Under the pieces are notes generated by a model, which was not told the DNA's origin, did not search any database, and saw only the letters and a program-made list of their open reading frames with translations. DNA of 64,000 nucleotides from JADJNY01 sp046349615 (GTDB lineage: Bacteria > Planctomycetota > UBA1135 > GCA-002686595), in contig JAXMBZ010000014.1 of NCBI GenBank assembly GCA_046349615.1, positions 82,878 through 146,877 on the forward strand, read 5' to 3'. Positions 44,556 through 53,460 of this stretch are shown here, one piece after another; position 1 is the first letter of the stretch, and each line of letters begins with the position of its first letter. Position numbers and translations under genes: made by a program.

Positions 44556-44781
44556 GCGCTCATTCTCTCGAACGAAGTACGGAATCGGATGGAGCAGGTG
44601 CGGTGGACCGGTACCGAACTCGGCGTAGGAGAGCGTAGGACCCCGGGCTCAGGACGGAGAATCGCCGTGAACGCCTACGACTTCGTGCGCAATACGAGCG
44701 CGACCCGCAGCCGATCCGAGCGCGCTCGCGTCCGGCACGCTGCTGGCAGTGAGGCGCGCCGAGAGGGCGTCGAAGTCGGCG

Positions 44782-44799
44782 CGCGACCGCGTGGTCGCG
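44782..44799. promoter_or_regulatory. Candidate upstream activator site
   Basis: Perfect 7-bp inverted repeat CGCGACC-GCGT-GGTCGCG, centred about 150 bases upstream of the start site predicted from the sigma-54 element at 44916. That is the usual distance for NtrC-type enhancers. The binding protein is presumably the divergent regulator; unproven. Confidence 0.45.
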
Positions 44800-44915
44800 T
44801 GCGGAAGCTCCGTCGCCTCGAAGGTCGCCGTGGAATCTCCCGCACAGCGGGGAATCGCGCCCGCCCTGCCCCCCTCGGCCCAGGCTCCGAAGCGTAGTGG
44901 ATGCGTACGGAGAGG

Positions 44916-44930
44916 TGGTCTCCGCGTTGC
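44916..44930 (+). promoter_or_regulatory. Sigma-54 (-24/-12) promoter
   Basis: TGGTCTCCGCGTTGC matches the consensus TGGCACGN4TTGC at TGG, C at position 7 and the complete TTGC, with the obligatory GG/GC spacing. Transcription would begin near 44942, giving a ~29-base leader before the GTG at 44971. Its position directly upstream of this operon, opposite a sigma-54 activator gene, strengthens the call. Confidence 0.68.
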
Positions 44931-44970
44931 TAGAACGTCTCGCGCCTCGAACGAGGCGAGAGGCTCCAGC

Positions 44971-45537
44971 GTGAAGACAAGAGGACCGTTCGTGTTCGCT
45001 CCGCTCCTTCTCCTGACGGCCGCGTGCCAGGAAGAGCCGGAGACGTCCCGCTTCGCTCCGGCCGACGAATCCGCGTCCGCGGGGACTCCCGCGAACGTCG
45101 TGATCGAGGGCGAACTCGAGGTCCCTCCACCGCCGTTCACGGAAGGCGCGTTCCCTTGCTCGGACTGCCACGACCCGGCGGTGCCGCCGAACACGCGGAG
45201 GCGCGAGCTCAAGCTCGCGCACACGGAGATCAAGCTCCACCACGACGCGGAGCACCGCTGGTGTCTCGACTGCCACTCGGCGGACAACCGCGACAAGCTC
45301 CACCTCGCGAGCGGCGAGCTGATCGACTTCACCGAGTCGTACAAGCTCTGCGGTCAGTGCCACGGCGACAAGTACCGCGACTGGCGCGCGGGCGTGCACG
45401 GACGCCGCAGCGGCAATTGGGACGGGCACAAGAAGTACCTGCTCTGCGTGAATTGCCACAACTCGCACGCACCGAAGTTCCAACCGCTGAAGCCCCTTCC
45501 GCCTCCGATCCGCCCCGCGCCGAGGAACGACCTATGA
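44971..45537 (+). CDS. Tetraheme c-type cytochrome lipoprotein
   Basis: A 188-residue lipoprotein. The GTG at 44971 is chosen because it begins directly before a lipoprotein signal (FVFAPLLLLTAAC, lipobox LTAAC), whereas upstream in-frame codons are Arg/Ser-rich and precede the predicted promoter. Four CXXCH sites are present: CSDCH, CLDCH, CGQCH and CVNCH. It is probably the periplasmic electron carrier of a quinone-linked complex whose Fe-S and NrfD subunits follow. Its stop overlaps the next start (ATGA). Similar triads (c cytochrome, Fe-S protein, NrfD protein) occur in Hmc, Dsr and alternative-complex-III-type assemblies. Confidence 0.87.
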   Translation: MKTRGPFVFAPLLLLTAACQEEPETSRFAPADESASAGTPANVVIEGELEVPPPPFTEGAFPCSDCHDPAVPPNTRRRELKLAHTEIKLHHDAEHRWCLDCHSADNRDKLHLASGELIDFTESYKLCGQCHGDKYRDWRAGVHGRRSGNWDGHKKYLLCVNCHNSHAPKFQPLKPLPPPIRPAPRNDL

Positions 45538-46559
45538 GCCCGTGCAATTCCTCTCACTGCGGCGGCGGAAGCTGCGGCGCCGAGCGCGACCCCGCGAGCG
45601 CTGGCCTCGACGTCGCGGCCGTGGAGAGCGCGAGCGACACGTCCGTCGCCGCCGACGCGCTCGCTGCGGCCGGCGTCGAAGGTCTCGATCGCCGCGAGCT
45701 CCTCTGCGTCGTCGCCGGCTGCGCGGCCGCGCTGACCACGACCGGCTGCTCCGATCTCACGCACAGCGCCTACGTGCGCGATCGCTTCCGCGAGCTCACG
45801 GACGCCGAGAAGAAGGACATCCTCACGCGTCTCGAGAAGGAGCACAGCGAGACCTTCAAGAAGGAAGTCCACGTCGCCGACACGGCGGCGCGTCCCGGCG
45901 TCGAGTTCGGCTACGCGCTCGACCTCTCGCGCTGCATCGGCTGCCGCCGCTGCGTCTATGCGTGCGTCAAGGAGAACAACCAGAGTCGCGACCCGCAGAT
46001 CCACTGGATCCGCGTGCTCGAGATGGAGAAGGAGAAGGGCGTCGACTTCGCGCACGCGAACCCCTACTACGACGCCGACCTCGTCCCGCGGCCCGGCCAC
46101 TTCTACCTGCCCGTCGCCTGCCAGCAGTGCGAGAACCCCTCGTGCGTGAAGAGCTGCCCGGTCGGCGCGACGTGGAAGGAGCCCGACGGCATCGTCGTCA
46201 TCGACTACGACTGGTGCATCGGCTGTCGCTGCTGCGTCTCCGCGTGCCCGTACGGCGCGCGGCACTTCAACTGGGCGGATCCCAAGCTCGCGCCCGAGGA
46301 GATGAATCCGAACACGCACTACCTCGGCAATCGTCCGCGAATGAAGGGCGTCGTCGAGAAGTGCACGTTCTGCATCCAGCGCACGCGCAACGGCCAGTAT
46401 CCCGCGTGCGTCGAGGTCTGCCCCGTCGGCGCGCGCAAGTTCGGCGACCTCCGCGACCCGAAGAGCGAAGTGCGCTACGTGCTCGAGCACAAGCGCGTCT
46501 TCGTGCTCAAGGTCGAGCTCAACACCCGCCCTTCCTTCTACTACTTCTTCGGCCTGTAA
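45534..46559 (+). CDS. Ferredoxin-type 4x[4Fe-4S] subunit (DsrO/HmcB-like)
   Basis: A 341-residue iron-sulfur protein with four cluster motifs: CIGCRRCVYAC, CQQCENPSCVKSC, CIGCRCCVSAC and CTFC...CVEVC. These are arranged as in the PsrB/HybA/DsrO family. The N-terminus is unusual: a Cys/Ser/Gly-rich start (MSPCNSSHCGGGSCG), then a hydrophobic stretch with LLCVVAGCAAALTTTGC that may be a lipoprotein or membrane signal, so the protein is probably periplasmic. It would pass electrons between the tetraheme lipoprotein and the NrfD-type subunit. Translational coupling with the upstream gene (ATGA overlap); the next gene starts 15 bases after its stop. Confidence 0.92.
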   Translation: MSPCNSSHCGGGSCGAERDPASAGLDVAAVESASDTSVAADALAAAGVEGLDRRELLCVVAGCAAALTTTGCSDLTHSAYVRDRFRELTDAEKKDILTRLEKEHSETFKKEVHVADTAARPGVEFGYALDLSRCIGCRRCVYACVKENNQSRDPQIHWIRVLEMEKEKGVDFAHANPYYDADLVPRPGHFYLPVACQQCENPSCVKSCPVGATWKEPDGIVVIDYDWCIGCRCCVSACPYGARHFNWADPKLAPEEMNPNTHYLGNRPRMKGVVEKCTFCIQRTRNGQYPACVEVCPVGARKFGDLRDPKSEVRYVLEHKRVFVLKVELNTRPSFYYFFGL

Positions 46560-46574
46560 CGAGGAGCCTCAACC

Positions 46575-47798
46575 GTGACGACCCTTCGCCACTTCGCCGG
46601 ATTCGTGGTGGGCAGCGTGCGCATCGTGACGCGCGGCGGGAAGCTCTACTGGGCGTGGATCGCGTTCCTGCTCGCCTTGATCGTGATCGGCGCGCTCGCC
46701 TGGGCGCACCAGATGCGCACGGGGTTGATCGCCACGAACATGCGCGACCAGGTCTCGTGGGCCTTCTACATCGGCAATTTCACGTTCCTCGTCGGCGTCG
46801 CGGCGGCGGCGGTGATGCTCGTGATCCCGGCGTACGTCTACCACTGGAAACCGATCAAGGAGGTCGTGATCCTCGGTGAGCTGCTCGCGATCTCGTCGAT
46901 CGCGATGTGCGGTCTCTTCGTGACGGTCGACGTCGGCCACCCGGAGCGCCTCTGGCACCTGATGCCGGGCCTCGGGCGCTTGAACCTGCCGCGCTCGATG
47001 CTCGCTTGGGACGTGATGGTCGTGAACGGCTACTTCGCGCTCAACTTCGTCATCGTCACCTACCTGCTCTTCTCGCTGTTCCGCGGCCGCAATCCGAACA
47101 AGAGGGTCTTCCTCCCGCTCGTGCTGCTCTCGATCCCCGCCGCGGTCGCGATCCACACCGTGACGGCGTTCCTCTACAGCGGCATCCCGGCGCGTCCGTT
47201 CTGGAACGACGCCGTGCTCGTGCCGCGCTTCCTCGCCTCCGCGTTCTGCTCGGGCCCGGCGGTGCTGCTCGTGCTGATGCAGCTCCTGCGCAAGCTCACG
47301 CGCTTCGAGATCTCCGACGAAGCGATTTGGAAGGTCGCGGAGCTGATGGCCTACGCGATGGCGCTGAACCTGCTCCTCCTCGGGGCCGAGGTGTTCAAGG
47401 AGGTCTACTCGAACACCGAGCACCTGATCCACATGCGCTACATGTTCGCGGGGATCGGCGACAAGACCGCGATCGTGCCGTGGATGTGGACGTCGGTGAC
47501 GATCTCCATCATCGCGTTCGTGCTGTTCGTCGTGCCGAAGACGCGCCGGAACCCGATCACGCTCAACCTCGGCTGCGCGTTGATCTGGCTCGGCGTCTAC
47601 CTCGAGAAGGGGATGGGCCTCGTGATCCCGGGCCTCACTCCGGACACGCTGGGTGAGATCTACGAGTACTCCCCCTCGCGCACCGAGTACCTCGTCGCGG
47701 CCGGGGTGTTCGCCGTCGGGTTCCTGCTCTTCACCCTGATGGTGAAGGTGGCGACGCCGATCATGCTCGGCGAGTTCAAGGCTCCTTCCGCCGCTTGA
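46575..47798 (+). CDS. NrfD/PsrC-type quinone-interacting membrane subunit
   Basis: A 407-residue integral membrane protein with about ten TM helices, of the NrfD/DsrP/HmcC type (WAWIAFLLALIVIGALAW; SWAFYIGNFTFLVGVAAAAV; LLVLMQLLRKL; WMWTSVTISIIAFVLFVV). Family members bind quinol at the periplasmic side and exchange electrons with a partner Fe-S protein, without heme. It is the third gene of the sigma-54-type operon after the tetraheme and Fe-S subunits, and a strong terminator follows. The direction of electron flow (quinone reduction or quinol oxidation) is not decidable from sequence. Confidence 0.92.
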   Translation: MTTLRHFAGFVVGSVRIVTRGGKLYWAWIAFLLALIVIGALAWAHQMRTGLIATNMRDQVSWAFYIGNFTFLVGVAAAAVMLVIPAYVYHWKPIKEVVILGELLAISSIAMCGLFVTVDVGHPERLWHLMPGLGRLNLPRSMLAWDVMVVNGYFALNFVIVTYLLFSLFRGRNPNKRVFLPLVLLSIPAAVAIHTVTAFLYSGIPARPFWNDAVLVPRFLASAFCSGPAVLLVLMQLLRKLTRFEISDEAIWKVAELMAYAMALNLLLLGAEVFKEVYSNTEHLIHMRYMFAGIGDKTAIVPWMWTSVTISIIAFVLFVVPKTRRNPITLNLGCALIWLGVYLEKGMGLVIPGLTPDTLGEIYEYSPSRTEYLVAAGVFAVGFLLFTLMVKVATPIMLGEFKAPSAA

Positions 47799-47805
47799 CG
47801 AGTTG

Positions 47806-47841
47806 CGAGCGCGGCCGAGCCCGCCTCGGCCGCGCTCGTTT
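47806..47841 (+). terminator. Rho-independent-type terminator after NrfD gene
   Basis: Perfect 14-bp inverted repeat CGAGCGCGGCCGAG / CTCGGCCGCGCTCG with a 5-base loop, followed at once by TTTCG. It begins eight bases after the NrfD stop and closes the operon that starts at 44971. Confidence 0.75.
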
Positions 47842-48205
47842 CGTACGCAGAGGGGAGCTCGCGGGTCCGCGGCGCGTGCCTCTACGCCCTCGACCCCACG
47901 GCTCGACACCGAGAACTCGCTCGCACCGAGGGGGAAGATTCCGCGGCGATCGGCGGCCGCGTCGGCGCGGGCGAGGCTGCGAACCGCCCTCGACGGCGGA
48001 CCGTGATTTGCCTCGTGCGGCGTCCTGCTCCGGCGTCGTCGACGTCGGGCAGCTCTCGATGTCCGGCTCTCCACTCGACGTCGACCAACGACACTGGGAC
48101 GCGGTTCGTCCCGAGCTCCCTCGTGCGCGCCGCGCGTTCCTCCTGATGCGCCGACTCGCACGCGATGCGCGATGCACCGTGCCTTCTTCTCCTCACGGGC
48201 TCGCG
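47842..48205. other. Intergenic region before fused cytochrome gene
   Basis: 364 bases after the terminator at 47806. The reading frame of the next gene is open through much of it, but I see no signal peptide or heme motif in that part, so it is treated as promoter/leader. No clear sigma-54 element is visible here. Confidence 0.4.
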
Positions 48206-50464
48206 ATGGACCACGCCCCGGTGCGATCGACTCGGAGAGACTCGCTGGACGGCGTGTCGAGCGCCGTCCCGCAATGGATGGACGGCGCTTGGCGCGCCGC
48301 CCTGCTCCTGATCGGTTTCCTGATCGTTTCCGACCCGGCGCGCGCGTTCCAAGACGCTCCGCAGGACAAGGTCTGCCGCCTGTGCCATGCCCAGGTGACG
48401 ACCACCTTCGGAGCCAAGGACGCGCGCGCGCACGGGCAAGTCGGGTGCGTCGGATGCCACACGGCGCTCGCGAAGTTCGATCCCACCGACGGCGAGCACG
48501 CCGTGCCGGTCGAGAAGCCCTCGTGCAGCGCGTGTCATGCGAAGGAAGAAGCCGCGCTCGCGCCGAGCATCCACGGCGTGAAGGGCGTCGAGTGCACCGA
48601 ATGCCACACGCCGCACGCGATCGGCCGAGCTCCCGCCTCGACGGCGGTCAAGTGCGCCACCTGCCACGCCGACGCCTCGAAGGTCTGGGCGGCGAGCGTG
48701 CACGCGGGCGATCCCGGCAACGGTCACGCGGCCGCCACCTGCGTCGACTGCCACGGCGCGCACGACGCGCGCTCGCGGAAGGACCTCAAGTCGAAGACGA
48801 ACCCGCTGCACCTCCCGGACACCTGCGAGGCCTGCCACCACCCCGATCCCTCGAAAGAGCACCCGGCACCCGGTGGCGAGAAGGTCCGTCAGTACGAGAG
48901 CTCCGTCCACGGACAGGCGTTGCGCAAGGTCGGCCTCGTCGTCACGGCGACCTGCGCGTCCTGCCACGGCGCGCACGACGTGAAGCGCGCGAAGAGCGAC
49001 GACGCGCCGACGGCGCGCAAGCAGATCCCCTACACGTGCGGCGCGTGCCACGCGGGCATCCTCGTCACCTACCTCGAGGGCGTGCACGGCGCGGACTTCA
49101 AGGCCGGTGTGAAGGACGTGCCCGTCTGCACCGACTGCCACACCGAGCACGCGGTCAAGGACCCCGCGATGGAAGGCGCGAGCGTCTCCAAGGCGCTCGT
49201 CGCCGACACGTGCGCGCGCTGCCACGCGGACGACGAGCTCGGGAAGCGCTACGGCTTCAAGAGTTCGGTGCGCAGCTCCTGGGGCTCTTCCTACCACGGC
49301 ATCGGTCGCGCGCTCGGCGACCAGCGCGTCGCGAACTGCGCGTCGTGCCACGGCTTCCACGACATCCTGCCGTCCAAGGACCCGCGCTCGCCGGTGAATG
49401 TCGCGAACCTCGACGCGACCTGCGGGACGTGCCATGCCGGCGCCACCGCCGCCTTCGCGCGCGTGCCCGTCCACTCGATCGTCAACGAGGCCGCGAACCC
49501 GGTCCCGTACTGGGTGAAGACGATCTACGCGGTGCTCGTGTCGGTCGTGATCGGCGCTTTCGTCCTGTTCATCCTGTTCGACCTCTTCGGGCGGCTGCGG
49601 TTGCGCATGCGCTGGGGCCCGCCCGAGACGACGCACGTCGACCCTGCCGCGTGGCCGGACGAGAAGGAGCTCGTCGCGCCGACCGAGTCGTTCCAGCGCA
49701 TGAGCCGCCACGGGCGCCTGCAGCACGCGATCCTGATCTCGTCGTTCACGCTCCTCGTGCTCACGGGGCTGCCGGTCTTCCTCCACGACACGGCCTGGAT
49801 GCGCTCGCTCGTCGACCTCGAGGGCGGCTACCAGCTTCGCAGCCTCCTCCACCGTTGCGCGGCGATCGGATTGATCGGCCTCTCGCTCTGGCACGTGCTC
49901 GTCATGCTCGCGTCGCCCTCCGCGCGGCGCTGGCTCGCGCTGATGCTGATCAAGCCGCGCGACGTCGCCGACTTCGCGCAGGACATGGCCTTCAACCTCG
50001 GGTGCTTCGGCGGTCTCGCGCGCTCGCCGCGCTTCGCCCCGCTCGTGAAGCGCTTCCCCTGGTTGGCCTTCGACCGGCGTCCCTGCTTCGCGCGCTACGG
50101 GCTGGTCGAGAAGCTCGAGTACGGCGCCGTCGTGTGGGGCAACTTCGTGATGATCTGCACGGGGGCGATCCTCTGGCGTCCCGACTGGTTCCTCGGCTGG
50201 ACCCCCTCGTGGACCTTCGACGTGTGCCGCGTCGTGCACGGGTTCGAGGCGACGCTCGCGTTCCTCGCAATCATCATCTGGCACATGTATCACGTGCACC
50301 TGCGGCCGGGCGTGTTCCCGATGAGCCGAGTGTGGCTCGACGGGAAGATCTCGCGCACGGAACTTCGCCATCACCATCCGCAGGAGTACCTTGCGATCCT
50401 CGAGCGCCGCCGCCGCGAACGCCGCGATGCGCCGACGCCCGTGAAGTCCCGCGAGGACGCTTGA
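48206..50464 (+). CDS. 13-heme cytochrome c fused to membrane cytochrome b (CbcL-like)
   Basis: About 752 residues from 48206; an ATG at 48278 (728 residues) is an equally possible start, directly before signal sequence ALLLIGFLIVSDPARA. Thirteen CXXCH sites (CRLCH to CGTCH) fill the periplasmic part, interspersed with SIHG/SVHG distal-histidine segments. From ~residue 440 a membrane b-type cytochrome of the b561/FdnI kind follows, with histidines in MSRHGRLQHAILISSF, LRSLLHRCAAIGLIGLSLWH and FEATLAFLAIIIWHMYHVHL. Geobacter CbcL is a known c/b fusion that oxidises menaquinol at low potential; a similar quinol dehydrogenase role is inferred. The next gene follows after 22 bases. Confidence 0.92.
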   Translation: MDHAPVRSTRRDSLDGVSSAVPQWMDGAWRAALLLIGFLIVSDPARAFQDAPQDKVCRLCHAQVTTTFGAKDARAHGQVGCVGCHTALAKFDPTDGEHAVPVEKPSCSACHAKEEAALAPSIHGVKGVECTECHTPHAIGRAPASTAVKCATCHADASKVWAASVHAGDPGNGHAAATCVDCHGAHDARSRKDLKSKTNPLHLPDTCEACHHPDPSKEHPAPGGEKVRQYESSVHGQALRKVGLVVTATCASCHGAHDVKRAKSDDAPTARKQIPYTCGACHAGILVTYLEGVHGADFKAGVKDVPVCTDCHTEHAVKDPAMEGASVSKALVADTCARCHADDELGKRYGFKSSVRSSWGSSYHGIGRALGDQRVANCASCHGFHDILPSKDPRSPVNVANLDATCGTCHAGATAAFARVPVHSIVNEAANPVPYWVKTIYAVLVSVVIGAFVLFILFDLFGRLRLRMRWGPPETTHVDPAAWPDEKELVAPTESFQRMSRHGRLQHAILISSFTLLVLTGLPVFLHDTAWMRSLVDLEGGYQLRSLLHRCAAIGLIGLSLWHVLVMLASPSARRWLALMLIKPRDVADFAQDMAFNLGCFGGLARSPRFAPLVKRFPWLAFDRRPCFARYGLVEKLEYGAVVWGNFVMICTGAILWRPDWFLGWTPSWTFDVCRVVHGFEATLAFLAIIIWHMYHVHLRPGVFPMSRVWLDGKISRTELRHHHPQEYLAILERRRRERRDAPTPVKSREDA

Positions 50465-50486
50465 TACCCGCCGGCGGAGCGCCCCC

Positions 50487-53363
50487 ATGTCTGATTCCGT
50501 ACGCCTTCCACGACCGTCGTTTCACGTCCCCTCGGCCTCGGACTTCGTGCGCCTCCTGATCGCGCTCGTCCTGCTCCTGGCGCCCGCGCGCGCGCAGGAC
50601 AACGCGAAGTGCATCGAGTGTCACGGCGTCGCGGGCCTGAAGATGCAGCGCGACGGCCACGACGTCTCGCTCTTCGTCGACAAGGACCTCTACGCGAAGA
50701 GCGTGCACAAGAAGCAGGACTGCGTCGCCTGCCACACGCAGCTCAGCGGGGTCGAGACGTTCCCGCACGCGAAGAACCTCGATCGCGTCAACTGCACCGA
50801 GTGCCACGACGACGACAACGGCCCCGTCCAGGCGTGGCGCGACAGCACGCACGGCAGACACGCGGCCGAGGGCGACAAGCTCGCGCCGCTCTGCCAGGAC
50901 TGCCACGGCAACCACGCGATCCTCAAGCTGAAGGATCCGAACTCCGCCATCTCGCCGTTCAACGTGCCGAAGATGTGCGCGCAGTGCCACGCGGAGGGTT
51001 CGCCCGTCGAGCGCACGCACCAGCTCCCGCAGGAGCAGGTCTTCCAGCGCTACAAGGACAGCATCCACGGCAAAGGCCTCTACGAGCAGGGCCTGACCGT
51101 CACGGCGGTCTGCACGAGCTGCCACTCGGGCCACAACGTGCGCCCGCACACCGACCCGAAGTCCTCGATCCACAAGGACAACCTGGTCAAGACGTGCATG
51201 AAGTGCCACGGCCAGATCGAGCAGGTGCACCGCAAGGTCATCGCCGGCGAGCTGTGGGAGAAGGAGGGCGCCGTCCCGCTCTGCGTCGAGTGCCACTCGC
51301 CGCACGAGATCCGGAAGGTGTTCTACGACACGAACATGGCGAACGCGGACTGCCTCCGCTGCCACTCGACGCCGGTCGTGTCGTCGAAGGACGGTCACTC
51401 GCTGCAGGTCGACGCGGCGGAGCACGCGCGCTCGATCCACGGCCGCAAGGGTGTCTCGTGCGCGCAGTGTCACGCCGGCGCGCAGCCGAGCCTCGAACGC
51501 TCCTGCGCGACGATCAAGACGAAGGTCGACTGCTCGACGTGCCACGAGGGCCAGGTCGCGGACCACAAGCGCAGCGTGCACGGCCAGCTCGCGGCGAAGG
51601 GCGACGAGCACGCGCCCACGTGCGTCGAGTGCCACGGCACGCACCAGATCCTCGAGCACGCGATCCCCGACGGCGCGACGACCGAGATCAAGGAGCTCGT
51701 CCGCACGTCGCCTTCGTACAGCCGCAACGTGCCCACGCTCTGCGCGCGCTGCCACCAGGACGGCGCGCCCGCGGCGAAGCGCTACATGGGGCCCGAGACG
51801 CAGATCATCGAGAACTACACGAACAGCATCCACGGCAAGGGCCTGAGGGATGCCGGCCTCGTCGTCACGGCGGTGTGCACCGACTGCCACACGGCGCACA
51901 AGGAGCTTCCGGCGAGCGACCCCGAGTCGACCGTGCACCCCGGCAACATCGCCGGCACGTGCGGGCGATGCCACGACGGGATCTACGAGCAGTTCCAGAA
52001 GAGCATCCACTCGCCCGCGGGCAACCCGAGCTACGTGCAGCTGCGCGACATGCCGAAGCTGCCCGACTGCAACGACTGCCACTCGTCGCACACGATGAAG
52101 CGCACGGATCTCTCCGAGTTCAAGCTCGGGATCATGGAGCAGTGCGGCAAGTGCCACGCGGAGATCACCGAGACGTACTTCGAGACGTACCACGGCAAGG
52201 CCTCGGCGCTCGGCGACACGACGCGCGCGAAGTGCTACGACTGCCACGGAGCGCACGACATCCTGCCCGCGTCCAGCCCGGCGTCGCACATCTCCGAGGG
52301 CAACATCGTCGGGACGTGCGGCAAGTGCCACGAGGGCTCGCACCGCCAATTCGCGGGCTTCCTGACGCACGCGACGCACAACGACAAGGAGCGGTACCCG
52401 TACCTCTACTGGGCGTTCGTCGGGATGACCGCGCTGCTCGTCGGCACGTTCGTCTTCTTCGGGCTGCACACGCTCGCGTGGCTGCCGCGCTCGTGGAAGC
52501 TCCGCGAAGAGTACAAGAAGCACGTCGCCGCGGATCACGACAAGGGGAAGCGGTTCCGCCGCTTCACCGCGTACCAGCGCGGGCTGCACTTGACGGTGAT
52601 CCTCAGCTTCTTCGGCCTCGCGATCACCGGCATGATGCTCAAGTTCTCGCACGCCGCGTGGGCGCACTTCCTCGCGCGGTTCCTCGGCGGCATCGAGGGC
52701 GCGGGCTGGATCCACCGCATCTGCGCGCTCGCCACGTTCACGTACATGGCGCTGCACCTCGTCGACGTCGTCAAGCGCTTCCGCGCGAGCAAGAAGAGCG
52801 TGAAGGACTTCCTGATGGGTCCCGACTCGCTCGTGCCGAAGTTCTCCGACGTGAAGGAGTTCGTCGCGACGATGAAGTTCTTCCTCGGCAAGGGTCCGTC
52901 GCCGCGCTACGGACGCTGGACCTACTGGGAGAAGTTCGACTACCTCGCGGTGTTCTGGGGCGTCGTGGTGATCGGGAGCACGGGCTTGTGCCTGTGGTTC
53001 CCCGAGCTCTTCACGCGCGTGCTCCCCGGCTGGTCGATCAACATCGCGACGATCATCCACAGCGACGAAGCGCTGCTCGCGACCGGGTTCATCTTCACGA
53101 TCCACTTCTTCAACACGCACTTCCGGCCCGAGAAGTTCCCGATGGACCCGGTGATCTTCACGGGCAGCATGAGCGTCGCGGAGTTGAAGCACGATCGTCC
53201 GGAGCTCTACGACCGCCTGCAGCAGAGCGGCGAGCTCGAGAAGCACCTCGTCGACGCGCCCGCGCCGGGCTTCATGAAGGTCGTGCGCGCGTTCGGGATG
53301 ACGGCGCTGACGGTGGGCGTCGTGCTCGTGATCCTGATCGTGTACGCGCTCCTCGCGAACTGA
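50487..53363 (+). CDS. 19-heme cytochrome c fused to membrane cytochrome b
   Basis: A 958-residue paralogue of the preceding gene. A signal peptide at ~20-36 (FVRLLIALVLLLAPARA) is followed by nineteen CXXCH sites, from CIECH (~42) to CGKCH (~617), with many SIHGKGL-type histidine segments. From ~635 come a TM helix (YLYWAFVGMTALLVGTFVFF) and a b561/FdnI-like domain with histidines in YQRGLHLTVILSFFGLAI, GWIHRICALATFTYMALHLV and SDEALLATGFIFTIHFFNTH. Heme ligands for a diheme b domain therefore look present. It probably links the quinone pool to the periplasmic heme network. Co-transcribed with the 13-heme fusion; a hairpin follows. Confidence 0.93.
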   Translation: MSDSVRLPRPSFHVPSASDFVRLLIALVLLLAPARAQDNAKCIECHGVAGLKMQRDGHDVSLFVDKDLYAKSVHKKQDCVACHTQLSGVETFPHAKNLDRVNCTECHDDDNGPVQAWRDSTHGRHAAEGDKLAPLCQDCHGNHAILKLKDPNSAISPFNVPKMCAQCHAEGSPVERTHQLPQEQVFQRYKDSIHGKGLYEQGLTVTAVCTSCHSGHNVRPHTDPKSSIHKDNLVKTCMKCHGQIEQVHRKVIAGELWEKEGAVPLCVECHSPHEIRKVFYDTNMANADCLRCHSTPVVSSKDGHSLQVDAAEHARSIHGRKGVSCAQCHAGAQPSLERSCATIKTKVDCSTCHEGQVADHKRSVHGQLAAKGDEHAPTCVECHGTHQILEHAIPDGATTEIKELVRTSPSYSRNVPTLCARCHQDGAPAAKRYMGPETQIIENYTNSIHGKGLRDAGLVVTAVCTDCHTAHKELPASDPESTVHPGNIAGTCGRCHDGIYEQFQKSIHSPAGNPSYVQLRDMPKLPDCNDCHSSHTMKRTDLSEFKLGIMEQCGKCHAEITETYFETYHGKASALGDTTRAKCYDCHGAHDILPASSPASHISEGNIVGTCGKCHEGSHRQFAGFLTHATHNDKERYPYLYWAFVGMTALLVGTFVFFGLHTLAWLPRSWKLREEYKKHVAADHDKGKRFRRFTAYQRGLHLTVILSFFGLAITGMMLKFSHAAWAHFLARFLGGIEGAGWIHRICALATFTYMALHLVDVVKRFRASKKSVKDFLMGPDSLVPKFSDVKEFVATMKFFLGKGPSPRYGRWTYWEKFDYLAVFWGVVVIGSTGLCLWFPELFTRVLPGWSINIATIIHSDEALLATGFIFTIHFFNTHFRPEKFPMDPVIFTGSMSVAELKHDRPELYDRLQQSGELEKHLVDAPAPGFMKVVRAFGMTALTVGVVLVILIVYALLAN

Positions 53364-53380
53364 CGGAGCCCCTCCATTCC

Positions 53381-53419
53381 CCGCGGCCGCGGCGTCCGCA
53401 ACGGGCGTCTCGGCCGCGG
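53381..53419 (+). terminator. Hairpin after 19-heme gene
   Basis: 9-bp inverted repeat CCGCGGCCG / CGGCCGCGG spaced by 21 bases and followed by TTCGTTTCG, 18 bases after the stop. The long loop makes it weaker than the others. Confidence 0.45.
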
Positions 53420-53460
53420 TTCGTTTCGATCGAGCGTCGGGGCGCTATGCTCGGCGACGC

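Larger units (their letters stand above)
44556..44970. other. Divergent regulatory region of the electron-transfer island
   Basis: 415 bases between the sigma-54 activator gene (minus) and the tetraheme lipoprotein gene (plus). It contains an inverted repeat (44782-44799), a strong sigma-54 promoter match (44916-44930) and a weaker one (44733-44747). An in-frame extension of the downstream gene into this region is open but non-genic. Confidence 0.6.

Noticed and set aside
44733..44747. CGGCACGCTGCTGGC as a second sigma-54 promoter
   Set aside because: It has correct GG/GC spacing and a good -24 half but TGGC instead of TTGC, and it lies 220 bases before the start. The match at 44916 is better placed. 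It is kept only as a possible alternative.
44749..45537. A longer form of the tetraheme lipoprotein from the ATG at 44749
   Set aside because: It would place 74 Arg/Ser-rich residues before a perfect lipoprotein signal and would start upstream of the predicted promoter.
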